Below are positions 33,245 through 43,515 of a stretch of DNA of 64,000 bases, in pieces. The notes below the pieces were generated by a model. It was not told the DNA's origin. It made no database searches and saw only the letters and a list, made by a program, of their open reading frames with translations. Position 1 is the first letter of the stretch. Every line of letters starts with the position of its first letter. Origin of the DNA: Nephrocerus scutellatus (Eukaryota; Arthropoda; Insecta; Diptera; Pipunculidae); assembly GCA_947095585.1 (NCBI GenBank), contig OX352763.1, forward strand, positions 60,173,016 through 60,237,015, read 5' to 3'. The position numbers and the translations under genes were made by a program.

Positions 33245-34136
33245 ATGCCGGACGAGAAAGATTTGAAAGCTTCAAATAGCCGAGACTCGTCCAACATGCT
33301 CGACGCAGAAATAGCCGCGGGTTCATACGCACGCCTGCAAATACCGGCTTTCATTGAGACAGACATAAGCAGCTATTTTTATTTAATAGACTTCTACTTC
33401 CGGGCAAGCGGCATTTCTCGAGACCATCGCAAGTTCGACACAATCTGCTCACAAATACCACCTGCTCGCGTCACTGAGCTCCGGCCAATTATTGACGCAG
33501 CCCCCAGTACAGGTAAATACGATTATATTCGCGCAAAATTGCAAGACTACTTCGCCGACAGCAAGCAAAAGCGACTTCTTCGCATCATGCACGTCATGCC
33601 GCTTGGTGATAAGAAGCCAAGCCAGCTCTTTCATGAAATGGTCCAAGTTTCCGACGGCATTTTAAGCGAGCAAGTGGTAATCGAAGCAAGTGGTAATCGA
33701 CTTATGGATGTCACGCCTACCCTCAGCAGTCCAAACCGCCATCTGCAAAGGCTCGCCAATTGAAAAAACACAACTAGCAGACACCATTGTAGAAAACATC
33801 GAACTGAAACAAATTAACGCTAGCGCTTTACCTCGTCACAACCACGCTGTAGAAGAGTCATACTCTCAAAACCCTCAGCAGTCGTCTGATGCAGTTAGCT
33901 TAGTAGCAGAACTCTCCAAATTACTGACAAAACAAAAACAACAGGCCCAACATCGCCGTCAAACACAACATCAATCAGATCCCCAACGTAAGTACAATCA
34001 GCGCAGCCGCGAAGCTTCAGTTGAACAATTCCCGCATTGTTGGTATCACCGTTCATTCGGCAACAAGGCAACAAACTGTCGCCAGCCATGCACCTTTAAT
34101 AGAGTCGCAACTGCTTCGTACAATACAATAGAACAA
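33245..34136 (+). pseudogene. Gypsy gag with a 16-bp tandem duplication
   Basis: The frame 33245-33763 begins with MPDEKDL and has a capsid core: YFYLIDFYFRASGI, KFDTICSQIP, then RLLRIMHVMPLGDKKPSQLF. A 16-base tandem duplication (33667-33698) shifts the frame. The remaining part continues in frame 33690-34136 with ICKGSPIEKTQLADTIVENI, a Gln-rich tail and a knuckle-like CWYHRSFGNKATNC. The shift makes this gag inactive. Confidence 0.85.
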
Positions 34137-34224
34137 TGACTTCCTACGTCGGGCTATGATAGCGAACATCATCAATCTATCAATCTCGAGCTATCATAGC
34201 CAGACTTTGTGTTCATGATCAAAG

Positions 34225-35285
34225 AACACATAAACATTATTTGATTGATACGGGGGCCGAAGTTTCTTGTATCCCGCCTTCAACATCTTTAAAACAACTT
34301 CATCCAACATCAACACGACTTTTCGCTGTCAACGGCTCGCCAATTAACGTTTACGGTCAAGTAACATTACAACTTGATCTTGGCCTTAACCGACAATTCA
34401 GCTGGAAATTTATCGTAGCAAAGGTTTCTTCGCCTATCATTGGTGCGGACTTTTTACGGCATCATGACCTATTGGTGGACTTGAAAAGATCACGACTTGT
34501 GGACTCCCGAACTCAGGTACGTTCAAAACCTCTTTTTGCGATTACAAGCCATGAACCAGCACCCTGTCTAGCCCTCGTTAGACCATTTGCAGACTTGATC
34601 GACAAATACCCCAATATTACTCAGCTCGCACTACCAGGAGCGACGACGAACTCCAAAGCGATACACTTCATCGAAACTAACGGTCCACCATGTTACGCAC
34701 GAGCTCGTCGTCTACCACCAGACAAGTTAAAAGCTGCAAAAAACGAATTTGAATCGCTTATGCGAGCTGGAATTTGCCGTCCATCAAAATCCAAGTGGTC
34801 AAGTCCCCTTCAATGGTTAGAAAACCAGACAGATCGTGGCGGCCTTGCGGGGATTACAGAGCACTAAACGCAATCACCTTACCAGATAGATACCCACTTC
34901 CGTACCTACACGATTTTGCGAACATCTTCAATGGAAAGACAATTTTCTCGAAAATCGACCTACAAAAGGCATTCCATCAAGTGCCAATCAACCCTGACGA
35001 TATTGCCAAAACGGCTATAATAACACCTTTCGGCTTGTATGAATTCACGCACATGACATTCGGATTACGAAACGCTGCCCAAACCTTCCAGCGTTTGATA
35101 CATGAAGTGCTGCATGGGTGCGAATTCGCCTTTCCTTACATGGACGACATATGCGTTGCGTCGACAAATATCCAGGAACACCGTAAACACCTGAAGGAGA
35201 TACTTTGCAGACTAGCCCATCATAACTTGGCAATAAAATTGTGAAATTGCGCCTTCGGAAAAAAGGAAATTGAATTTCTAGGCCA
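34225..35285 (+). pseudogene. Gypsy protease and reverse transcriptase
   Basis: The protease has LIDTGAEVSCIPP and IIGADFLRHHDLLVD. The frame runs into the RT N-terminus (YARARRLPPDKLKAAKNEFE, GICRPSKSKWSSP), shifts near 34810 and continues in 34774-35244: CGDYRALNAITLPDRYPLPY, FGLRNAAQTFQRLIHEV and catalytic YMDD near 35140. A stop at 35242 is followed by the thumb (EIEFLGHRITKEG). The active sites are intact. The two breaks disable the protein. Confidence 0.9.
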
Positions 35286-35289
35286 CCGA

Positions 35290-35960
35290 ATAACTAAAGA
35301 AGGAACCTCTCCTCTACCTTCAAGAGTCGAAGCCATTCAGCGAATAAAACGACCGCAAACCATAAAGGAGCTAACGAGTTTTATTGCCACTATAAACTTC
35401 TATCGCAAGTTCATCCCCCACGCCGCCGAAACACAAATACCACTTCTCGCAATAGCACCAGGTAACAAGAAAAACGACAAAACCTCTCTGCAGTGGAACG
35501 ATTCGCAAATTACAGCCTTTAATAAATGCCGGCAGCAAGAGCAGTACAGCTTTCGCATCCTAAGCCAAACGTCGAACTAAGCTTAACCACGGACGCTTCC
35601 AACCTGGCGGCCGGGGCAGTCATAAATCAGTTGGTCGACGGCGTGGCAGAGCCTCTGGGATACTTCTCAAAAAAGTTCTCCACCACGCAACAACGTTACT
35701 CGACATACGATCGCGAACTCACCGCAATCTACCTAGCAGTACGGCCCTGCAGGGATCTCCTGGAAGGACGGAAATTCTATATTAAAACGGATCATAAGCC
35801 ACTTATTTTCGCCTTCAAACAGCGCCCAGAAAAATCATCGCCAAGACAAATCAACTACATATCCTTCATAAGTGAGTACACAATAGACATCCGATAAATA
35901 AAAGGAGATGATAACCACGCAGCAGATTTATTTTCTCGCATCTATGTCATCAACAACCAC
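35290..35960 (+). pseudogene. Gypsy RT thumb/connection and RNase H
   Basis: The connection reads ELTSFIATINFYRKFIPHAA (about 35370-35440), then a shift near 35525 leads to RNase H in frame 35526-35897: LTTDASNLAAGAVINQ, YFSKKFSTTQQRYSTYDREL, IKTDHKPLIFAF. A stop at 35897 is followed by the last block (DNHAADLFSRI). Confidence 0.85.
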
Positions 35961-35966
35961 GAAGAC

Positions 35967-37086
35967 TTGTATGCAAAACTAGCAAAAGCACAAGAAACAG
36001 ATGAAGAACTCCAACAGTATATTCGAGGTGACAAAACAAATTCACTGCAATTGACATTGTTTAACTTTCCACACATAGAAAACCCAATTTATTGCGATGT
36101 CTCTCATGAGCGAGTTCGTCCATTTATTACAAAAACGCTACGCAAGATCTTCTTCGCTTCAACACACAATCTGTCCCATCCAGGCCGACGAGCTTCAGCA
36201 CGCCTCATGTCCGAACGGTTTGTCTGGCCCAATATGCAAAAAGATTGTGCAAATTTCGCAAAGGAGTGCATACCATGTCAAAAATGTAAAGTACAACAAC
36301 ACACTTAAACCGAACTTCAACGCTACCGGGCACCAGATGAGAGATTCGCAAGCATCAACATCGACATCGTAGGACCTTTTCCTCCTTCAGAGGGGCATCG
36401 CTACCTGTTAACGATAATAGATCGCTTCATCGATTTTTACAGAACTCTGCAAACTGATGGGAACGAACCAGACAATGACCACGTCCTATCACCCGCAGTC
36501 AAATGGTATAGTCGAGCGCTTCCATCGAACCCTTAAGGCAGCAATCAATTGCAACGGTTCAACTAGCTGGGTAAAACGCTTACCCCTCATCCTTCTTGGA
36601 TTACGATCAACCTTTAAAGAGGATATCGGCGCAACGCCAGCAGGATTAGTGTACGGAACTCAACTTCGCCTGCCTGGCGACTTGTTAGCATCGTCTTTAA
36701 CAAATCGTTCCCAGGGGGAGTACGCAAAAGCATTGTAGCAAATGATGCAACAAACCACACCGTATCAAACAGCATGGCATTCACAACCGAGACCTTTAGT
36801 CCCGAAAGACCTAAATTCGGCAACCCACGTTTTTGTACGCAACGACTCAGTGAAGGCGACAATCGTTCCACCATATGAAGGACCCTTTGAGATTGTAAAA
36901 AGAGGAACCAAGTTCTACACCGTCAAGATTAGAGGAAGTAGAAAAAACATATCACTGGATCGATTAAAGCCAGCTTACATAGAAAAAGCCCAAGATGATT
37001 TGAAAAAACCACCACAACAGATTAGAAACCAGACTCTTCGCACACGTTCAGGCAGACAAATAGTCGCCCCAAAGCGCTACAATTAA
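35967..37086 (+). pseudogene. Gypsy integrase with internal deletion
   Basis: The zinc module has HNLSHPGRRASARLM and CIPCQKC (HX3HX~30CX2C type). The core begins with INIDIVGPFPPSEGHRYLLTIIDRF, with the first catalytic Asp, then is deleted straight to IDFYRTL and TNQTMTTSYHPQSNGIVERFHR, where the catalytic Glu lies. The second Asp region is missing. The C-terminal frame 36742-37086 has VPPYEGPFEIVKRG and the end RSGRQIVAPKRYN. Integrase cannot work. Confidence 0.85.
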
Positions 37087-37118
37087 AAATTCTCGAGTCT
37101 GCTTGGGGGGGGGGGCTA

Positions 37119-37500
37119 TGTGGCGGTCCATGCATACCGTTCCAAACGGTCGCCAGGCAAGTTGTTGTTGCGTTCGCTCCAAACATTTTGGCTGTCGCTC
37201 GCCATAAGACAAAGAATAGCGGACAGCCAAAGAAAATTGTTGTTGCGGTCGTGCCGAACTTTTTGGGCTGAAGCATATTCGATAGGAAAAAAGTCAGTCG
37301 TAAGAAGTTAGACCGAGAACGCATACGTAATAGGAAATCGCATAAGAAAAACTAGTATTCAACGTTGACAAAGAATCGAAGTCGACATTTTTTATTATTG
37401 TAAAGTAGTATTATAGAAAGTGGTGTTAGCAATAAAATTGAATTTAAAATTATTTATTATTATAAAAAGGCAGTGTTTTTTATTGGTGAACGAACACCAA
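37119..37500 (+). repeat. 3' LTR of the gypsy element
   Basis: This is 382 bp, preceded by a G-run (37105-37115) that is probably the polypurine tract. Its right border is exact, because LINE B sequence resumes at 37501. Confidence 0.95.
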
Positions 37501-37505
37501 ATGTG

Positions 37506-38463
37506 GAATTCAGAAATTCCTGCTCAAAGCATCGGAAACTTAAGATGGGAGTCCCACAAGGAGGGGTCCTCTCCCTCATCTTATTTAATCTCTATGTCTC
37601 GATGCTTCCCACTCCCCCTACTGGCGTTAAACTGATCACTTACGCTGATGATTGCTCTGTTGCTGCCTCCGGTGCAGATGTAAACGAGGTCACACTTAGG
37701 ATAAACTCCTACCTGACAGAGCTATCTGAATTTTTCAAGAAAAGGAAACTCCACCTCGCTTCCCAAAAATCATCTGCTACGCTGTTCACCTCTTGGACTA
37801 AAGAAGTCAAGCTCGCACTTGACATTCGTATCAACAACGAAACTATCCCTACAAGCAATAACCAAAATTTTAGGAGTCATATTCGACAACCTCCTTACCT
37901 TCTGTAGGCACGCAAAAAATATTTGCAGTAAAGTGAACAGTCGTAATAGGGTTCTTAGAGCCCTTACCGAAACCGCATGGGGAAAGGACAAAGAAGTCCT
38001 TAGGACGACGTATAAAGCTATTGGCCGCTCAATCTTTAATTACGCCGCCCCCATCTGGACGTCATTTTTAAGTGACACTCAATGGCATAATATCCAGTCC
38101 AGACAAAACACAGCCCTTCGCATCGCAACTGGGTGCCACTCCATTACCAATCCTGATCATCATCATGGCGAAACGTCCTTTCTCCCCGTCAGGCAACACA
38201 ATGAAATGTTGTCAAAGCAATTCTTGCTAGCCTGCCACAACCCCAGACACCCAGTTCACGACAACACTGTCAGTGAGATGCCTTTACGCTGCATACGTCA
38301 AGACATCAGGACGTACAGAGACTGTATAAACCCAGCCATACCGGCCACCTGGAATCCCGCCACTGTCCGTTCAGCCTTAAATAGTATACACTATAATACA
38401 GTCTCTGCAGCAATCTCTTCAAGTAAGGTTAATAGGGTCCTTGGTACACATCCCCCCCTTTAA
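37506..38463 (+). pseudogene. LINE B copy b3 RT second half and C-terminal domain
   Basis: The frame 37473-37907 carries the RT palm with YADDCSVAASGADVNE, FFKKRKLHLASQKSSATLF and then a shift near 37850. The frame 37819-38463 continues with ITKILGVIFDNLLTF, WGKDKEVLRTTYKAIGRSIF, NYAAPIWTSFLSD and the C-terminal domain. The catalytic residues are intact. One frame shift and the gypsy insertion disable the gene. It is the best preserved LINE B 3' half in the window. Confidence 0.85.
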
Positions 38464-38920
38464 GTTGCAGCGAAAAGTCGCTGCCCAGGGAAACCCGGAC
38501 AACCCTGGCACAACTTCGGGCGGGTTGGTGCCATATACTTCAGAGCTATCAAGCTCGCATTATCCCTGGCACCAATGATCTCTGCCCCGACTGTAACCAA
38601 GGCACCCATACTACCAACCACCTTTTCCTTTGCCCCCTACACCCTACGGATTTGGAAGTTGCGGACCTGTGGTCCCACCCTGTTGGCGCGGCCACTTTTA
38701 TTGGCCTGCCAACGTAACTTGATACTTGATACTAACATTTCCTTTAGTAAGTCTAATTGGTTTTAGAACTTTTATTTTCTATCCGCTTTGCTTGCCTTTA
38801 GTTAATTTAAGTACTTAGCGTAAATGAATGGGTTTGTTTGTATGGTGAATGAGAGTCTGATGTTTGGAGGGTTTCCTCTTGGTCTCTGGAGTTGCTACAA
38901 CAACAACAACAACAACTTCC

Positions 38921-39149
38921 TTTTAAACTGTTCTCTTCCATTTTTATCATCACCGAATAAAGACGTGCTCCCGTTTTATTCACACTTGCATTTTTTGTTC
39001 AAAGTATCTTCTCAATAAATCACTATTACTTAATTTTATTAATTCATAACAGTCAATATACAAACAAACACATAATTAACAGTACTAGTTTGTACATAAA
39101 GGGAAAATGAATTAATGTTGTATTAACAAACTTATAATATAAATCTTAC
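38921..39149 (-). other. Rbcn-3A intron sequence left of the third exon
   Basis: AT-rich, non-coding, with no repeat shared with the rest of the window. It is bounded on the left by the LINE B tail, so the intron continues into the transposon region. Confidence 0.5.
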
Positions 39150-39246
39150 CACAGAAGTCCCACGCCCTGATTGAATGCCTATGGTTTGCTGATAGTTCGG
39201 TGATACTCCGTAGTTTTGTATATTAGGGCTTGCACTTACTAAGTTT
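39150..39246 (-). CDS. Rbcn-3A: Rabconnectin-3A (DmX/DMXL) internal exon, third in the window
   Basis: A 97-bp exon on the minus strand, preceded by a TTTCTTGCAG acceptor and followed by a GTAAGA donor. It begins with one base completing a codon, which matches the two-base end of the 45765-46032 exon across a 6.5 kb intron, and then reads 32 codons without stop. It ends GIQSGRGTSV, which fits the DMXL sequence just before the last WD40 repeats (SGRG.SVV then LKHK). The next exon (ending phase 0) is not seen to the left in this window. The gene product assembles the V-ATPase and acts on endolysosomal membranes. Confidence 0.8.
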
Positions 39247-39552
39247 CTGCAAGAAATATTTTCGTTAATATAATTAGAGCACCAACGATACGACTACTTC
39301 TGATACGATTGGTATGCATGAATTGTGAGCGCTCTCTATAACTTACGTGTGTTGGTACCAATAGGAAAATGACAGGCCAAAATGAATACGTCGTCAACTA
39401 CATCCGTATGCATTCACTTGGTAGGCGATGTAAACTCACGGAATACCATAACAAAAAATTCAGCTCTTTAAACTCACTTTATCGGATGGTCAGTTATATG
39501 ATTATGACAACCTACAGATTCTGATCGTCGAACCAAACAAATAAAACAAACC

Positions 39553-40480
39553 ATAAAAATTAAAATGTTTCTTGTAAATTCTCAAATCAGTGATACACAT
39601 GTGTCAACGTTTGAATAAGATTTTATTAGTTTTAAAAAAATTATATAGGAACCCCTCGGCCCTGGGGTCCGATAAATTCCAAATTTTTACAAAATTGTTG
39701 TCCATCAGAGATACACATATGTATAAAATTTGAAGAAAATCGGGTACATTTTTAGAAAAAATTGTATGGGAGCCCCTCGACACCGGGGCCCGATCACTTT
39801 CAAATTTTTACCAAAAGTGTTGTCAATCGGATACACATTTCTATAAAATTTGAAGAAAATCGGATACTTTTTTGAAAAATTTGTATGGGTTCCCCCGACC
39901 CCAGGACCCGATCACTTTAAATTTAAAAAAAAAGTGTTGTCCATCGGATATATATATGCGTAAAAAATTTGCATTAAATCGGGTAAATTTTGTAAAATAT
40001 TTGTATGGGAGCCCCCCGACCCCGAGGCCTGATGGGCTCTAATTTTAATAGAAAATCAGTCAGGACAAGGTTTATACGAAAAGAAAAATTAGAAAAGTTG
40101 CCCGGAAAATTTTAGAAAAAACTTAAAGTGTTTTTACATGACCATAACTCACGATTCGAACAGTATACATTTTTTGCCGATATAAGTTTCGATTCTATAG
40201 TTTTCTGGGTGGATGAGGTGGTTTAAACAAACAATTATTTTTATGATTTATTTGTGGCTTTATTTTGTTTGTTTACGGCGGAATCTTGAGATTAATTTTT
40301 AACCCACTTCATGAAGCCTGATTTTAGTCAAACTTTGCATACATGTGTTTATCCAATGACAACACTTTCAATTCGAATTTGGAAAGTATCGGACCCCAGG
40401 GCCAGGGGGCTCCTATATAAATTTAAGGTATTGGGCCCAATTAATTTCGAACAGTTCTTCTCGTTCTTCTCAGGAAATTC
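39553..40480. mobile_element. Monomer-family repeat, two arms in opposite orientation (copy 4)
   Basis: The left arm (39553-40080) is in reverse orientation. It starts with the reversed tail CCATAAAAATTAAAATG and contains about four reversed monomers (ATACACATGTG, TTTGAAGAAAATCGGG, GAGCCCCCCGACC). The right arm (about 40255-40480) begins with a head-like GCGGAATCTTGAGATTAATT and AACCCACTTC, and carries one forward monomer. Between them is ~170 bp with GATTCTATAGTTTTC, a block repeated near 44808. Confidence 0.7.
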
Positions 40481-40770
40481 TTCTCAAAATTTTATTTTGA
40501 TAAAATATAAAATTACTTAAAAACTGAAGCAAGAAATAGTTTAACTGGTTATTAAATTATTATTATTTTTTATCATTAAAAAAGTAAAACAATTACAAAT
40601 TTAAATGCAAAAAAAATGAATTTTTGCTAAATTATTATCCTTATTAATTATTATTAAAAAAAAAAGATGAGCGGGTAAACTCTACGCGCGGTTGAAGTGA
40701 CACGTAGTTGACGTCGTGACCGATATTACGATTAAATTAAAAAGTAAAAAATGGCCCACATACAAAATTT

Positions 40771-41085
40771 CACACAAATCGGTTGAGAAATGGCTTAGTT
40801 CCCGGAATTCCAGTTCCTCAAGATGATATCTTAAAATTTCGATAGGAAAAAGTCTTAATATCACACAAATCGCTTAAGAAATGGTTTAGATCCCAAAATT
40901 CTAGATCGTATTGGAAAATTTTCATTAGAACAAGTCGTATAGTCGCATCACTTCTGCATCCAAATGTTTTCAGTTACACATATGAAATCTCACATCTTCA
41001 TCAAAACGATTTTAGTTACAAATTCGAAATTTAACATCCGCATCAAAATGATTTCAGTTATCCCTAGTCGCGCCATGATTTGGAG
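40771..41085 (+). repeat. Two short tandem repeats (91-bp and 42-bp periods)
   Basis: CACACAAATCG(G/C)TT(G/A)AGAAATGG occurs at 40771 and 40862 (period 91). CATC(C/A)AAA(A/T) blocks with TT(T/C)AGTTA occur at 40957, 40999 and 41041 (period 42). They are non-coding, lie in the Rbcn-3A intron and are not found elsewhere in the window. Confidence 0.6.
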
Positions 41086-41685
41086 TTCACTCAGTTGGTT
41101 GAAGGGTAGAAATCGAACAGGTGAAACCGCAAAACTTACAAATATCAATTTTCTCACCCAACTCGTCGAAAAGCCAACTAGATATTCCGATATAACTGGT
41201 CAATCACCTTACCATTTAGATTTATTTCTAACATCTATGCCAGATAAATATTTAATTGATTTATCTGCACCATTAGGACTTTCCGACCACGCTCTGGTAA
41301 AAGCCAAATTTTCAATTTACCTAGCACTTGTGGAGACAAATCCTAAAAGGCTTCTCTGGCAATTCAAAAATTCTAACTGGGAGCTTCTGAACCAAGTTAT
41401 AGCTCATACGACTGGTCAACCTACCTTTTCAACAATAATGCTGATATAGCTTCACAACTTATCTTGTCAACCATGTTTCTAGGAATGGAAAAATCCATTC
41501 CTTCATCCTTTAAGTATAGTAGTATTCGTAAGAATAAGTGGTTAAATGAAAAATACAAAGCAGCAGTAGCTAGTAAAAAAGGAGCACATTAGGGCTATGT
41601 TAATTACACTTCCGAAGAAAACCAGGTTAAGTTTCAAATGACCAATGTTGCCTACCGAGCAATGCAACAATCTCATAATATAAAG
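41080..41685 (+). pseudogene. LINE A-related endonuclease C-terminal fragment
   Basis: In frame 40964-41449 the sequence NFLTQLVEKPTRYSDIT, HLDLFLTSMPDKYLI and LGLSDHALVKAKFS matches the end of a LINE endonuclease domain with the catalytic SDH motif. Compare LTQLVNEPTRIPDIA and LDLFLTS in LINE A at 55890-55980. The linker continues in broken frames to about 41685. It is clearly diverged from LINE A proper and lies in the Rbcn-3A intron. Confidence 0.7.
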
Positions 41686-41689
41686 AGCT

Positions 41690-43515
41690 CAGAAAATATG
41701 AAAAAACAGTTCACCGGCGAAAGAAAGCAGCCTGGGAGAAGAATCTCGTCCGTGAACTGGAACAGTAAAGAGAGCAAGGACCGCACCAGGCGCAGAAGTT
41801 CTACCAAAGAGTCCGCGGTATGACGCAATATACACCGCGTTGCACATACTGCAAGGACAAAGAGGGTAATCTGATCGCCGATCTTAAAGGCATCTTAGAG
41901 CGATGGGAAGAGCACTTCCATGAGTTGCTAAATGGCCAGCTAACTGAGGAATTGGAGGCTCCTCCAATGACCGATGATCATACTGCCGCCACCAAGCATA
42001 GACGAAGTTAGCAGAGCGATAAATCGGCTCAAAAATAATAAGGCCCCGGGATCTGATGGGATCCCAGCGGAACTGATAAAAATAGGAGGCCCCACATTAC
42101 ACCAAGCAATTCTTGAAGTAATAGTGCAAGTATGGGAAGAAGAAGTTATGCCAGAAGACTGGCGAAGGTGCATCCTGTGCCCCATACATAAGAAGGGAGA
42201 TATCACAAAATGCAGCAATTATCGTGGTATAACGTTGTTGAGTACCGCGTATAAGATTTTCTCCTCTATCCTTTAAGACAGGATAGCCCCATACGCTAAA
42301 GTCATCATTGGTCCAAACCAGTGTGGCTTCATACCAGGCAAATCAACAACTGATCAGATTTACACCCTAAGGCAGGTGATGGAAAAATGTCTAGAGTTTC
42401 AAAACTCACTACACCATCTTTTTATAGACTTTAAAGCCGCCTATAATAGCATAGCCAAAGTAGAACTTTATAAAGCCATGAGAGAATTCGGCATCCCAAA
42501 TAAACTGACACGACTATGTAGGTTGACCATGACCAATGTTATAAGCCAAGTAAAAATATCCGGATCACTATCAAGCCCATTCAACATCTATAACGGGCTC
42601 CGACAAGGGGATGGACTGGCCTGCGTCCTCTTCCACCTGGCATTGGAGAAAGTGATCCGAGACTCTAACGTAACAGCGAGAGGAACAATCCTCTATAAGT
42701 CCATTCAGACGATATTGACATCGTTGGTAGAAACCAAAGAGCTGTACAGGAAGCTTTCATCCAGAAAGAGCAGGCGGCACGAAATCTAATATAAATAAGA
42801 GCAAAACAAAGTACATGGTGGCCACGTCTGCGAGTAGAAGATCCAACATTGGTACCTCAATTCAAATAGTGAAGCGCGAATTTGAAGTAGTGCAATCCTT
42901 TAACTATCTCGGGTCAACTGTAGAAGCCGATAACAGCATGGAACCAGAAATACGCGCACGGTTGCTTAAAGCCAATAAAGCCTACTATAGGCTGTCAAGA
43001 CTTTTCAAATCCAGGAACTTAACCATAACATCCAAGCTGCTGATATATAAGACAATGTTCATACCAGTACTTACATATGGATCCGAGAGTTGGGTGCTTA
43101 GCAAAAAGCATTCTGACCACTTAGCCGCGTTTGAGAGAAAAGTCTTACGGAGAATTGTTGCCCCCGTATGTGAGGAAGGACGATTCTGGAGACTCTGTAA
43201 TGATGAGATCTACGAGCAAGCGTTACCGCGATGTCGACATCGTGAAGAAAATTAAGCTCGGTAGGCTCCGGTGGGCAGGACACCTAGCTCGCATGAGCGA
43301 AGATGATCCTGCTCGGGAAGTCCTTTGCGGTAGGATTTATGTAACACGACAGCGAGTCCGGCCAAGGCTACGCTGGAAGGATGGCGTAGACCAGGACGCC
43401 CAGAGTTTAGGGATGCCAAACTGGATGACATCGGCACAAAATCGGGACCGGTGGATAGACTTTTTGCAGGAGGACAGGACCGGACCCCGGTTCTAGAGCC
43501 AAATATGATGATGAT
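41690..43515 (+). mobile_element. RTE-like LINE, longest copy
   Basis: The most complete copy of this LINE in the window. It covers the linker (41820-42011, TYCKDKEGNLIADLKGILERW), RT N-terminal region (42025-42276, NNKAPGSDGIPAELIK, CILCPIHKKGDITKC, NYRGITLLSTAYKI), palm (42376-42789) with FIDFKAAYNSIAKVELYKAM and GLRQGDGLA, and the C-terminus (42815-43496) with SASRRSN, LTYGSESWVLSKKHS and RLRWAGHLARMSED. A deletion removes the catalytic ADD near 42715. It ends in a GATGATGAT tail at 43506-43515. Its 5' endonuclease is missing. Confidence 0.85.

Larger units (their letters stand above)
32781..37500 (+). mobile_element. LTR-complete Ty3/gypsy element with 5-bp target duplication
   Basis: A 4720-bp insertion bounded by two LTRs (32781-33189 and 37119-37500), both starting TGTGGCGGTCC and ending ACACCAA. 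The direct repeat ATGTG flanks it (32776-32780 and 37501-37505). The host LINE B sequence is continuous across the insertion. The LTRs are nearly identical apart from a block of about 30 bases present only in the 5' LTR, so the insertion is fairly recent. The coding region carries several frame breaks and a deletion in integrase. Confidence 0.95.
32271..38920 (+). mobile_element. LINE B copy b3, split by a gypsy element
   Basis: The 5' region (32271-32513) matches that of b2 and is followed, after a large deletion, by the RT: HQHGFRKNRSTTTALTELTS, FVALELSKAFDTVDLPTLLQ. The copy is interrupted at 32781 by the gypsy element and resumes at 37501 in RT with MGVPQGGVLS and YADDCSVAAS. It runs through the C-terminal domain to a stop at 38463, a 3' UTR and a short CAA tail (38893-38918). 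Confidence 0.85.

Noticed and set aside
40964..41449. Possible host exon in the Rbcn-3A intron
   Set aside because: The frame contains the LTQLVEKPTR and LSDHALV blocks of a LINE endonuclease, on the opposite strand to the host exons.
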